Assembly (NCBI GenBank): GCA_031277795.1
Contig: JAITLQ010000006.1
Coordinates: 1-40,550 of the forward strand
Direction of reading: 5' to 3'
Source: Arthrobacter sp.
Lineage (GTDB): Bacteria; Actinomycetota; Actinomycetes; Actinomycetales; Micrococcaceae
DNA: 40,550 nucleotides
Shown here: in pieces, positions 16,058 to 24,318 of the stretch
Layout: every line of letters starts with the position of its first letter
Position numbering within the stretch: position 1 is the stretch's first letter
The notes under the pieces: generated by a model
The model's database searches: none
What the model saw: only the letters and a program-made list of their open reading frames with translations
Told to the model about the DNA's origin: nothing
Position numbers and translations under genes: made by a program

Positions 16058-17577
16058 GCGCGGCTCCACCAGCGCACCCAGCGGGCGCGCGGGATGAGCT
16101 CGGCGATCTCGCGGCGCAGGGGCCGCGAGAGCAGCAGCAGGGCGGCCAGGCACACCAACGACGTGGCGATCGAGACCAGCTGCACCAGAGGCTTCCACTG
16201 CATGTTGAACTGCCACAGGAAGACCTGGTCGAAGCAGCCGAAGGCGATGAAGAACGCCACGGTGGCGTAGACCCACAGCAGCTGCCAATCGTCACGGATG
16301 CCCGTCGCCGCGAAGAACGGCAACAGCCACAGCAGGTACCACGGCTGCACCACCGGCGAGAGCACCACGAGGGCGGTGAAGGCCAGGAGCATGCGCTGGA
16401 CCAGGCGCGAGTGCGCGCCCTTGAACAGCAACACCAGGATGATGCCCAACGCGGCGACGCGCCCGAGCAGCTGGACCGCGGGCAGGACCCAGCCGGAGTC
16501 GAGGCCGAACCCTCCCATGAGGCCGATCAGCGCGCCGGCAAAGATGCCAAGCGGGGCGAACCAGACGAGATAGCCGCCGCCGGCCGACAGGGTCGCGCCG
16601 ACCCAGCCGAAGCCGAAGCCGCCCGGAAGACCCATGAGGGCGCACAGCGCGATCGCCAGGACGGCGGAGAGCACCCAGTAGGTGATCCTCCGCGGCCAGC
16701 TGGCGCGCGGGCCCGCCCACAGCAGGCCGACGAAGGGCAACAGCACGAGGGTGATCGGCTTGATGCCGACCGAGGCCACAAGCAGCACGATCGCCAGGAC
16801 GCCGCGCCGCTTGGCCGCGTAGTAGACGGCGGCCACCGACAGCCCCACCATGAGGGCGTCGTTGTGCGCGCTGGCGACGAAGGACAGGAGGAAGAACGGG
16901 TTGGCCACGGTGATCCAGGCCGCCTTGACGCCGTTGACCTGGTGCAGCGCCGCCAGCTTCGGCACGTACACCATCGTCAGCGCGATGCCGATCCAGGCCA
17001 GCACCCTGAAGAGGAAGATGGCGGGTTCCACCGCCAGGCCCGTCACGCTCACCACGCCGGCGGCCAGCCAGTAGAAGAGGGGTCCGTACGCCGTCTGGGA
17101 CTCGGCCCAGTTGACGTCGGCTCCCAGCTGAAGCCAGTTGGGCACCGACGAGATGGACTCGAGGTACGGGTCTCCCCCGCCCAGCACGATGCGGCCCTGG
17201 CCGATGTACGCGTAGACGTCGCGGCTGAAGATCGGGACGGCCAGCATGAGCGGGACGGACCAGACGGCGCACGCGATCCAGAGTTGTTTGAGGGAGTTGC
17301 CCCACGGTCGCAGCAGGCGGCCCAGCCGAAGCCAGGCGGCAAACATGACCCACACGCCGATCGTCAGCACCACCACCGTGACGAACACGCCGGGGGCCTC
17401 AACGCGCCACGGCACCAACCAGCGCCAGCGGTTCAGGGGGGATCCGACGGCGAGCCAGCCGACGCCAAGCGAACCCAGCGCCACCAGCACCGCACCCAAG
17501 AATCCCTGCGCTACGACACCGAACACTCCGCGGTGGCTGACAGCGTTCGGCGCAGTCGTCGCGACCGCCTCATTCAT
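16054..17577 (-). CDS. mptB: MptB-like polyprenol-phosphomannose alpha-1,6-mannosyltransferase (first copy)
   Basis: The 507-residue integral membrane protein belongs to the GT-C superfamily. Family landmarks are FSRDVYAYIGQGRIV with the catalytic-type Asp, TAYGPLFYW, SFVASAHNDALM and SPVVQPWYLLWLLPFF. It is expected to add mannose to a glycolipid anchor at the outer face of the membrane. It leads a leftward cluster with a second MptB-like gene and a GT87 gene. The ATG at 17577 has GAAAGGG upstream. Which of the two copies corresponds to MptB and which to MptA or another mannosyltransferase needs a tree. Confidence 0.87.
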   Translation of the reverse strand: MNEAVATTAPNAVSHRGVFGVVAQGFLGAVLVALGSLGVGWLAVGSPLNRWRWLVPWRVEAPGVFVTVVVLTIGVWVMFAAWLRLGRLLRPWGNSLKQLWIACAVWSVPLMLAVPIFSRDVYAYIGQGRIVLGGGDPYLESISSVPNWLQLGADVNWAESQTAYGPLFYWLAAGVVSVTGLAVEPAIFLFRVLAWIGIALTMVYVPKLAALHQVNGVKAAWITVANPFFLLSFVASAHNDALMVGLSVAAVYYAAKRRGVLAIVLLVASVGIKPITLVLLPFVGLLWAGPRASWPRRITYWVLSAVLAIALCALMGLPGGFGFGWVGATLSAGGGYLVWFAPLGIFAGALIGLMGGFGLDSGWVLPAVQLLGRVAALGIILVLLFKGAHSRLVQRMLLAFTALVVLSPVVQPWYLLWLLPFFAATGIRDDWQLLWVYATVAFFIAFGCFDQVFLWQFNMQWKPLVQLVSIATSLVCLAALLLLSRPLRREIAELIPRARWVRWWSRA

Positions 17578-17712
17578 GGTCGGGAAAGCCCTTTCACCGC
17601 TCGTTTGGGGACCAGCGACAGCCTAGCAAAGCAGACTCACGGCGCCCGGAAGGCGCTTCCCGCCGCCGGGGCGCCCGGGCGGCGGCAACACGGCGGCGGT
17701 AGGGTTGGCCGC

Positions 17713-18318
17713 GTGAACGACATGAACAATGCCTTGGTATGGATCGACTGCGAGATGACGGGCCTCGACCTCGTCAACGACGCCCTCATCGAGGTGGCAG
17801 TGATCGTCACCGACGCCGACCTCAACGTGCTCGATCCCGGCCTCGACGTGGTGATCAAGCCCACCGACGAGGCGATCGCCGGCATGAACGATTTCGTGCG
17901 CAACATGCACGTGACCTCCGGGCTGCTCGAGGAGCTCCCGCAGGGGCTGAGCATGCGCGAGGCGACGGATCAGGTCCTCGCGTACATCAAGCGCTTCGTC
18001 ACGCATCCGGGCAAGGCGCTCTTGGCCGGCAATTCCGTCGGCAACGACAAGAACTTCCTCCTGCGCGATATGCCGGAGGTCATCGAGCACCTGCACTACC
18101 GCATCGTCGATGTCTCCTCCATCAAGGAGCTGGCCCGCCGCTGGTACCCGAGCGCCTACCGCAACGCCCCGGCCAAGACAGGCAACCACCGCGCCCTCGG
18201 GGACATCAAGGACTCCATTAACGAGCTGAAGTACTACCGCGAGGCGGTCATGGTTCCCGCGCCCGGCCCGTCCACGGCCGAGGCCCAGGGCATCGCGGCC
18301 GAGCTTGCTCAGGGCTGA
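17713..18318 (+). CDS. orn: Oligoribonuclease (3'-5' exonuclease for 2-5 nt RNA)
   Basis: The 201-residue DEDDh exonuclease degrades short oligoribonucleotides and pGpG. Catalytic residues are D12 and E14 (WIDCEMTGLD), D112 (NSVGNDKNF), H159 and D164 (NHRALGDIKDS). The length is normal for actinobacterial Orn. The GTG at 17713 has a weak GGTAGGG upstream; an ATG three codons later (17722) is an equally fair start. It is divergent from the mannosyltransferase cluster and may read through toward tRNA-His, since I see no clear hairpin between them. Confidence 0.94.
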   Translation: MNDMNNALVWIDCEMTGLDLVNDALIEVAVIVTDADLNVLDPGLDVVIKPTDEAIAGMNDFVRNMHVTSGLLEELPQGLSMREATDQVLAYIKRFVTHPGKALLAGNSVGNDKNFLLRDMPEVIEHLHYRIVDVSSIKELARRWYPSAYRNAPAKTGNHRALGDIKDSINELKYYREAVMVPAPGPSTAEAQGIAAELAQG

Positions 18319-18364
18319 ACGGGCCACCGCGCACCGAAGCGGGCCGCGCGGAGGAGACCCGTGG

Positions 18365-18393
18365 TCGTGAGCACTCAAAATCTCGTGTAGGAT
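18365..18393 (+). promoter_or_regulatory. Candidate promoter of tRNA-His
   Basis: TAGGAT at 18388-18393 lies 17 bases after TCGTGA (18365-18370), in a locally AT-richer stretch about 53 bases upstream of the tRNA. The -35 match is poor. Confidence 0.35.
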
Positions 18394-18445
18394 TGTTCTT
18401 GTTGCCGGGCCCGAAAGGGAACGGAACACAACCCTACAAGGTTGT

Positions 18446-18519
18446 GGTGGGTATAGCTCAGCTGGTAGAGCGTCTGGTTGTGGTCCAGAAGGTCGCGGGT
18501 TCAAGCCCCGTTACTCACC
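18446..18519 (+). tRNA. tRNA-His (GTG)
   Basis: Acceptor GTGGGTA pairs with TACTCAC. The anticodon loop TTGTGGT gives GTG. An extra G at 18446 can pair with discriminator C at 18519, the G-1 identity element of tRNA-His. CCA is not encoded. Confidence 0.95.
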
Positions 18520-18525
18520 CGGATA

Positions 18526-18567
18526 CAGGAAGGCCCCGCTTCGAAAGAAGCGGGGCCTTCCTGTTTT
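18526..18567 (+). terminator. Rho-independent terminator after tRNA-His
   Basis: A perfect 16- to 17-bp stem around AGGCCCCGCTTC with a GAAA loop is followed by TTTT at 18564-18567. It is one of the clearest terminators here. Confidence 0.9.
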
Positions 18568-18641
18568 CCCGTGTCATTCCTCTACCGGGGCCCAACCGTG
18601 ACGCTGGCACGACGGCGGGTGTCCGGGCGGGGCGAGTCGGC

Positions 18642-19589
18642 TTAGCTCGGCGAGGCCGCGGCCCGGGCGGCCTCCCTGAAGCCGCGGGGGCTGACGCCGT
18701 ACGCCCGCTTAAAGGCCCTGGCGAAGTGGGCGGGGTCGCCAAAACCCCAGCGCTCGGCGATCGCGGCGATCCCGGAGTCCTCCCCCGGGGTCTGCAGGTC
18801 GCGCCGCGCCGCATCGAGCCGCCGCTCGCGCAACCACGTCCCCACGCTGCTGCCTTGTTCATGAAAGAGCACGTGCAATTGGCGCGTCGAGATGAAGTGG
18901 GCGGCCGCGATCCGGGCCGGGTCCAGCGTGGCGTCGCCCAGCCGATCCATCATCCATGCCCTGATGCGCATCACCTCGTCCAGGCGCCGGGCCGAGCGAT
19001 GCGGCGCAACCAACCCGAACTGCTCCGAGAACACTGCCGTCACGAGTTCAAGGAGCGCGTGCACGGTGCTGGCCCCCTGCCCGTCCTTCAGCTCGTGCAG
19101 GTGCTGCGCCACCGCGGAGAGGAAGGCGGAGAGGATCGCGCCCATGCCGTCGCTGGCGCCGATGCGCAGGCCGGCGATGAGCGCGAGCGCCTGGGGCGGG
19201 AGGCTGATGAGCTGCTGCGGGATGAGCACCACGAGGGTGTCCGACTCCCCGGGAAACTCCCGGCGGTACGGCATCGAGGAGTCGTAGACAGCCAGCTCCC
19301 CCGGCGCGAGGCTCGCCGTTCTTCCCGCCTGCGAGATGGTGCTCGTCCCCGCCAGCTGCAGGGCGAGCCAGTAGTGGGGGTCCCCGCCGGCCGCCAATCG
19401 ATGGGTGCGTTCGGCGGCGTGCTTTCCTGCCCGCACCCTGGCCAGGCGGACGCCGGCGAACGCCTGCGCCGTCACCGAGGCCCTGAAGTCGGGGTTGGAC
19501 TGGGAGTCGATCGCGAGCGGCATGAGGCGCTCGGAGACGACGCGATGCCACGCGTTGACGTCTTCCACCTCGATGACGCTCGACTCCAC
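18642..19589 (-). CDS. AraC-family transcriptional regulator
   Basis: The 315-residue protein has an N-terminal AraC-binding-like (cupin-type) sensor region, with HYWLALQLAGTSTI and LAPGELAVYDSSMPY. A C-terminal double helix-turn-helix (about 210-305) contains IAERWGFGDPAHFARAFKRAYGVSPRGFRE, with the usual AraC/XylS spacing. The GTG at 19589 has AGGAGG about six bases upstream. It lies directly downstream of the flavoprotein hydroxylase gene on the same strand, behind a strong terminator. It may control that gene; the effector could be an aromatic acid. This link is inference from position. Confidence 0.88.
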   Translation of the reverse strand: MESSVIEVEDVNAWHRVVSERLMPLAIDSQSNPDFRASVTAQAFAGVRLARVRAGKHAAERTHRLAAGGDPHYWLALQLAGTSTISQAGRTASLAPGELAVYDSSMPYRREFPGESDTLVVLIPQQLISLPPQALALIAGLRIGASDGMGAILSAFLSAVAQHLHELKDGQGASTVHALLELVTAVFSEQFGLVAPHRSARRLDEVMRIRAWMMDRLGDATLDPARIAAAHFISTRQLHVLFHEQGSSVGTWLRERRLDAARRDLQTPGEDSGIAAIAERWGFGDPAHFARAFKRAYGVSPRGFREAARAAASPS

Positions 19590-19662
19590 CCTGGCCTCCT
19601 GCGCTCCGCTTGATCCTCATTCTCCCGCTTGCCGCCCGGGGCGGCCAGCCCGGCCCACGGCG

Positions 19663-19703
19663 CGACGGCGCCGGGGAACCGCGAAGGTTCCCCGGCGCCG
19701 TCG
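19663..19703 (-). terminator. Perfect 18-bp terminator after the hydroxylase gene
   Basis: An 18-bp perfect stem with a five-base loop begins eight bases after the hydroxylase stop codon and separates it from the araC-type gene. Confidence 0.8.
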
Positions 19704-19711
19704 TGCACCGC

Positions 19712-21625
19712 TCAGACCCGGGCGGGTGCCACCTGCAGGATCGCATCGAGGTGCTGAGCCAGCAGCTCGGGGCGATCGAGCGGCAGCACCGCGGAGACGT
19801 ACATGTCCGGACGCACGAGCACCACGGCGCCCTCGCGGCTCACGCCGCGCGCGTCGAAGATGTCCTCACCGTCGAGGCTCGCGTACACCTTCTCGTAGTC
19901 CATCATCTGCAGCGGGCCGATGCGGGGGCGGAAGATCTCCGGGGCGTCCATGATGCTCAGGTCGTCGTAGCACTGCTGGTAGATGACCTTGGCGTCGAAG
20001 AGCGCGTCGCGGTCCGCGCCCTCCCCCGTGAAGCGCACCACGGGAGAGGCCGGATCCGTCGCGAGCCACGAGGCGAAGGCCTCGAGCTTGGAGGCGTGAC
20101 CCGGCGCCGGGGCGTCGGCGAAGGCGTAGAGCCGCCAGCGGCCGTCGGCCTGGTGGTGATGGCCCAGCTCGCGGGGATTGCCGTCGGCCAGGCGCATGGC
20201 CTTGGCCGAGCGGAAGCGCTCCCCCAGGGGGTATCCCGTGGCCAGCTCCTGGAACTGCGCGGGGCCCGTCAGACCCGCCAGCTCGTAGCGCGTGCCGAAG
20301 CCCATCGTGAAGTCGAAGCTGCGCTGGTAGAACTCCTGGATCACCTCGGGGTCCACGCCGCCGCGCTCCGGATGCTCCGGGTCCAGCGGGCCTGCGGCCA
20401 TGAGTGAGCTCCACTGCTTATCAAACGTGATGAGGTCAACAGCGATGCGCTGACGCTCCGCCGAATACGTGGCCAGCAGCGCCTCGGGGGCCTGCCCCCG
20501 CAGCACATGGGCCAGCTTCCAGCCCAGGTTGAAGGTGTCCTGCATCGACACGTTCATGCCCTGCCCGGCCTTGGCCGAGTGCGTGTGGCAGGCGTCGCCG
20601 GCGATGAAGATCCGCGGGGCACGCTCGCCGTCGGCCGCGTCGTCGAAGTGATCGGCCACGCGCTGGCCCACCTCGTACACCGAGCTCCAGGCCACCTGCT
20701 TCACCGTGATCGTGTACGGGTTCAGGATCGAGTTGGCGAGCTCGACGCACTGCTCAACGCTCGTGGAGCGCACCGAGCCGTTGTAGCCCTCTGCCACCTC
20801 GCCGAGATCAACGTAGAAGCGCACGAGGTGCCCGCCCTCGCGGGGAATGAGCAGGATGGAGCGGCCGTCGTGGGCCTGGATGACGCCCTTGGTGCGCACG
20901 TCGGGGAAGTCGGTGTCGACGAGCACGTCCATGACGCCCCAGGCGTGGTTGGCCGAATCGCCGCGCAGCTTGAGGCCGAGCGAGCGGCGCACATTGGAGC
21001 GGGCGCCGTCGCAGCCCACGAGGTACTTGGAACGCACGGTGATCTCCTCACCGGCCCCCTCCCCCGCGGTGCGGCGCAGCGTGGAGACGATGGGGTACTC
21101 GGTCCCGTCCTCGCGCACCTGGCCCACGAACTCGTAGCCGAAGTCGCGGCCCATGCGGGAGGCGGAGTTGGCCATGACCTCGGCAAACTTGTCCTGCACA
21201 CGGACCTGGTTGCACACGAGGTGCGGGAACTCGGAGAGGCCGCGCGGGTCGTCGGGGCGGCGCGACTCGCGGATGATGTTGGTGCGGTTGGCCGGGTCGG
21301 GACCCCAGAACACGGTCTCGGTGATGTGGTAGGCCTCGCGGATCAGGTCCTCGGCGAAGCCGAACGCCTGGAAGGTCTCCACGGAGCGGCACGCCACGCC
21401 GTCGGCCTGGCCCACGCGCAGGCGCTCCTCGCGGGAGTCGATGATGCGCGCGTCGATGTCGGGGAACGCCGAGAGCTGCGCGGCCAGGAGCATGCCGGCG
21501 GGGCCGGTGCCCACGATCAGGACGTCCATGACCTCGGGCAGCTCGACGGAACGATCGATGCCCACGCCCGCCGCGGCCTGCTCGCGCGGGTCGTGGTCCA
21601 CGTATCCGTGATGATGAAACTGCAC
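19712..21625 (-). CDS. FAD-dependent aromatic hydroxylase, phenol 2-monooxygenase / 3-hydroxybenzoate hydroxylase type
   Basis: The 637-residue flavoprotein is a class A aromatic monooxygenase. An N-terminal FAD fold shows VGTGPAGMLLA. The middle shows the DG motif (LVGCDGARSNVRR) and the GD motif (IFIAGDACHTHSAKAGQG MNVSMQD region). The C-terminal 170 residues form the thioredoxin-like phenol hydroxylase dimerisation domain, which points to phenol 2-monooxygenase or MobA-like enzymes. It would use NAD(P)H and O2 to hydroxylate a phenolic ring. The substrate is unknown and no ring-cleavage genes are nearby. The GTG at 21625 has AGGAGAGACA upstream. A near-perfect 21-bp palindrome lies 55-75 bases upstream of the start. 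Confidence 0.88.
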   Translation of the reverse strand: MQFHHHGYVDHDPREQAAAGVGIDRSVELPEVMDVLIVGTGPAGMLLAAQLSAFPDIDARIIDSREERLRVGQADGVACRSVETFQAFGFAEDLIREAYHITETVFWGPDPANRTNIIRESRRPDDPRGLSEFPHLVCNQVRVQDKFAEVMANSASRMGRDFGYEFVGQVREDGTEYPIVSTLRRTAGEGAGEEITVRSKYLVGCDGARSNVRRSLGLKLRGDSANHAWGVMDVLVDTDFPDVRTKGVIQAHDGRSILLIPREGGHLVRFYVDLGEVAEGYNGSVRSTSVEQCVELANSILNPYTITVKQVAWSSVYEVGQRVADHFDDAADGERAPRIFIAGDACHTHSAKAGQGMNVSMQDTFNLGWKLAHVLRGQAPEALLATYSAERQRIAVDLITFDKQWSSLMAAGPLDPEHPERGGVDPEVIQEFYQRSFDFTMGFGTRYELAGLTGPAQFQELATGYPLGERFRSAKAMRLADGNPRELGHHHQADGRWRLYAFADAPAPGHASKLEAFASWLATDPASPVVRFTGEGADRDALFDAKVIYQQCYDDLSIMDAPEIFRPRIGPLQMMDYEKVYASLDGEDIFDARGVSREGAVVLVRPDMYVSAVLPLDRPELLAQHLDAILQVAPARV

Positions 21626-21679
21626 TGTCTCTCCTGGGGGTGATGCGCTGGGGGCGCCCCCGAAAGGAGGGCGCCCGTG

Positions 21680-21700
21680 ACCTACCCTTCAAGGCTAGGT
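21680..21700. promoter_or_regulatory. Near-perfect 21-bp palindrome upstream of the hydroxylase gene
   Basis: Arms ACCTACCCTT and AAGGCTAGGT flank a central C, with nine of ten positions symmetric. A further CTAGGTCA at 21759-21766 repeats the right half-site (CTAGGTAA, 21695-21702). This looks like an operator for a dimeric regulator between the divergent hydroxylase and def genes. Confidence 0.5.
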
Positions 21701-21834
21701 AACGCAGCTCACTGCACCTCGGCCGACAGCGCAGACAACCAGGACATCAGCGCACGCTCTAGGTCATCTCGCCGACTCGATAAGATGGAACGTCCCGTCG
21801 CGCACCCGCGGCACCCCCAACGCTAGGAGCATCC

Positions 21835-22410
21835 GTGGCCGTCCGCCCCATCGTCATCTACGGGGAGCCGGTGCTGCATCAGCGCGCCGCCGAGGTCGAG
21901 GTCATCGACGAGGAGATCAGGGGTCTCGTCGCCGACATGCTCGAGACCATGGACGTCGCCAACGGCGTGGGCCTGGCGGCCCCGCAGGTGGGCGTGGGAC
22001 TGCGCATCTTCACGTTCAACTTCGATGAGCACGACGACGACGCGCCGCACCGCGGCGTGGTCATCAATCCCCGCCTCACGCTCTCCAAGATCTCGGGCGC
22101 CGCACCGGACCCGGACGAGCACTCGGAGGGCTGCCTCTCCGCCCCCGGCCTCGACTTCCCGCTCCAGCGCGCCGACTACGCCCGCGTGCAGGGACTGGAC
22201 GTGGACGGCAACGAGGTGGACTTCGAGGCCCACGGCTGGTTCGCCCGCATCATGCAACACGAGTACTCGCACCTGGACGGCAAGCTCTACGTGGACATGC
22301 TCGACCCCAAGTGGACCAAGCGCTGGAAGAAGGCCCAGAAGAAGGAGGGCTTCAACACGCCCGGCCAGACCTGGATGCCCGGCGTCGACCCCGACCCCTT
22401 CGGGCACTGA
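21835..22410 (+). CDS. def: Peptide deformylase
   Basis: The 191-residue metalloenzyme removes the formyl group from nascent N-termini. All three motifs are present: GVGLAAPQVG (44-53), EGCLSAPG with metal ligand C100, and QHEYSHLDG with H142, catalytic E143 and H146. The Lys- and Trp-rich C-terminal tail (KWTKRWKKAQKKEGF) is usual in actinobacterial enzymes. The GTG at 21835 has AGGAG upstream. A possible -10 box TAAGAT lies at 21781-21786. Confidence 0.96.
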   Translation: MAVRPIVIYGEPVLHQRAAEVEVIDEEIRGLVADMLETMDVANGVGLAAPQVGVGLRIFTFNFDEHDDDAPHRGVVINPRLTLSKISGAAPDPDEHSEGCLSAPGLDFPLQRADYARVQGLDVDGNEVDFEAHGWFARIMQHEYSHLDGKLYVDMLDPKWTKRWKKAQKKEGFNTPGQTWMPGVDPDPFGH

Positions 22411-22551
22411 GCCTCCCGGCCCGCGCGGGCGGGGCGCCACCGCGGCCACGCGCCGTCGCGCACCGAGCCGCCCGGCCTGCGAAGGCCGCCCGAGCGGGCG
22501 GACCGCCGCGGCCGGACGGCCGCAACCACGCGCCGTCGGGCATGCAACACC

Positions 22552-22591
22552 GGGAAGGGCCCCGGAACCATACGGTTCCGGGGCCCTTCCC
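22552..22591. terminator. Bidirectional terminator between def and gap
   Basis: A perfect 18-bp stem around GGGCCCCGGAACC with the loop ATAC lies between convergent stop codons. The preceding 140 bp (22411-22550) are very GC-rich and hold no gene; they contain two copies of CCACGCGCCGTCG (22446 and 22526). Confidence 0.85.
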
Positions 22592-22612
22592 TTCTGCCTC
22601 AGCGGCGCGGGC

Positions 22613-24055
22613 TCAGCCGAGCGAGGGCACGTTGGCCGGGTTGGTGCCCGCCATGGTCTCGACGACGCGGACCACCTGGCAGGAGTAGCCGAACTCGTTG
22701 TCGTACCAGACGTAGACGACCACGTGGTGACCATCGGCGGAGACGATCGAGGCGCGGCCGTCGACGATGCCGGCGCGGCGCGAGCCGACGAAGTCGGTGG
22801 AGACGACCTCGGGGGAATCGATGTAGTCGACCTGGCGATGCAGCGGGGAAACGAGCGAGACCTTGCGCAGGAAGGTGTTCAGCGACTCGGCGTCGGTGGC
22901 CTTCTCCAGCGTGAGGTTGAGGATCGCCATGGAGACGTCCGGGGTGGGGACGCGGATGGCGTTGCCCGTGAGCTTGCCCTCCAGCTCCGGCAGGGCCTTA
23001 GAGACGGCCTTGGCCGCGCCAGTCTCCGTGAGGACCATGTTCAGGACGGCGGAGCGGCCGCGGCGCTCGCCCTTGTGGAAGTTGTCGATCAGGTTCTGAT
23101 CGTTCGTGAAGGAGTGAACGGTCTCCACGTGGCCCACCCGGACGCCGTACTCGTCGTTGAGCGCCTTGAGGACCGGGGTGATGGCGTTGGTGGTGCAGGA
23201 GGCGGCCGAGACGATGCGGTCGGCCTCCTCGATGTCGGTGTGGTTCACGCCGTGCACGATGTTCTTCAGGGCGCCCTTGCCCGGGGCCGTGAGCAGCACG
23301 CGCGAGACACCCTTGGCCTGCAGGTGCTGGGAGAGGCCGGCCTCGTCGCGCCAGCGGCCCGTGTTGTCAACGACGATCGCGTTGTCGATGCCGTACGCGG
23401 TGTAATCGACCGTGGTGGGGTCGTTGGAGTAGATGAACTGGATCATCGTGCCGTTGGCCGTGATCGTGTTGTTCTCCTCGTCCACCACGATGGAGCCGTC
23501 GAACGGGCCGTGGACCGAGTCGCGGCGCAGCAGCGAGGCGCGCTTGAGCAGGTCGTCGTCAGAACCCTTGCGCACCACCACGGCGCGCAGGCGCAGGCCG
23601 TAGCCGCCGCGCTCGATGAGGATGCGGGCCAGCAGGCGGCCGATGCGGCCGAAGCCGTACAGGACGATGTCGCGCGGCTCGGCGGCCGTGGCGCCGGACT
23701 TGCCGACGGCCTCGCCCAGCTCGGCGCGCAGGAACTCGGCGAGGTCGCCGCCGGCGGCCTTGGCCTTCACGTTCAGGCGGGCGAGGTCGACATTGACCGC
23801 GCCGAGGTCGAGGGCGTCGAGCCCCTCGAGGAGGGCAAGCGAATCGGCCGGATCCATCTCCACACCGTCGATGTGGCGAACCACGCGGTGGGCCTTCAGG
23901 ATGTCGACGGCCGACTTGTTGATGAGCTTGCGGCCGTAGATGGACGCGACCACATTGTTCTTGCGGTACAGGCGGCCGATCAGCGGGATCATCGTCTCGG
24001 CAAGCCCCTCGCGGGCGCTCCACTCGGCGAGGGCTGCTTCGGTCTGCTGGGTCAC
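22613..24055 (-). CDS. gapB: Glyceraldehyde-3-phosphate dehydrogenase, long GapB type
   Basis: The 480-residue enzyme is longer than the common 335-residue GAPDH because of about 130 extra N-terminal residues. That extension is helical and Lys/Arg-containing (IGRLYRKNNVVASIYGRKL). The NAD(P)-binding motif YGFGRIGR follows. The catalytic cysteine is C287 in SAASCTTNAIT, and the C-terminal half has the standard catalytic fold (VYVWYDNEFGYSCQV). Corynebacterial GapB enzymes of this form favour gluconeogenic flux; whether this one does is inference. The GTG at 24055 has AGGGAG upstream and gives VTQQTEAALAEW. Confidence 0.92.
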   Translation of the reverse strand: MTQQTEAALAEWSAREGLAETMIPLIGRLYRKNNVVASIYGRKLINKSAVDILKAHRVVRHIDGVEMDPADSLALLEGLDALDLGAVNVDLARLNVKAKAAGGDLAEFLRAELGEAVGKSGATAAEPRDIVLYGFGRIGRLLARILIERGGYGLRLRAVVVRKGSDDDLLKRASLLRRDSVHGPFDGSIVVDEENNTITANGTMIQFIYSNDPTTVDYTAYGIDNAIVVDNTGRWRDEAGLSQHLQAKGVSRVLLTAPGKGALKNIVHGVNHTDIEEADRIVSAASCTTNAITPVLKALNDEYGVRVGHVETVHSFTNDQNLIDNFHKGERRGRSAVLNMVLTETGAAKAVSKALPELEGKLTGNAIRVPTPDVSMAILNLTLEKATDAESLNTFLRKVSLVSPLHRQVDYIDSPEVVSTDFVGSRRAGIVDGRASIVSADGHHVVVYVWYDNEFGYSCQVVRVVETMAGTNPANVPSLG

Positions 24056-24271
24056 TGCGTCTCCCTGAAAGGTTCCGGCCGTGCGGGGCCTACGTGTCCC
24101 GGCGGTGGCTCCATTGCGCACCGCGGGCGCGCGTCGGTCAGAGAGGCGAGGCTCCTTCGCGACGCACCATTGCTCATTCTACGGTGCGAATCCCGCACGC
24201 CCGTTCATGGCGGGGTGAGGTGCGTCACGGCCCCGTCTGGGGTGCGCGACGGCGGGCGGCCGGGAACGCAT

Positions 24272-24299
24272 GAGGCCCCGCCCGGGTGGGCGGGGCCTC
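24272..24299 (-). terminator. Terminator of the Ig-like secreted protein gene
   Basis: GAGGCCCCGCCC pairs with GGGCGGGGCCTC over 12 bp with loop GGGT, 20 bases beyond the stop codon. Confidence 0.7.
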
Positions 24300-24318
24300 C
24301 CTTCGGTGCGCCTGTCGC

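Noticed and set aside
12996-16270. Long plus-strand frames opposite the glycosyltransferases
   Set aside because: They are extremely charged and Gln/His-rich, as expected from the complement of membrane-protein codons.
22446-22538. Two copies of CCACGCGCCGTCG as a possible repeat array
   Set aside because: There are only two copies, in a GC-rich gap where short matches are expected. It is neither a CRISPR nor a mobile-element end.
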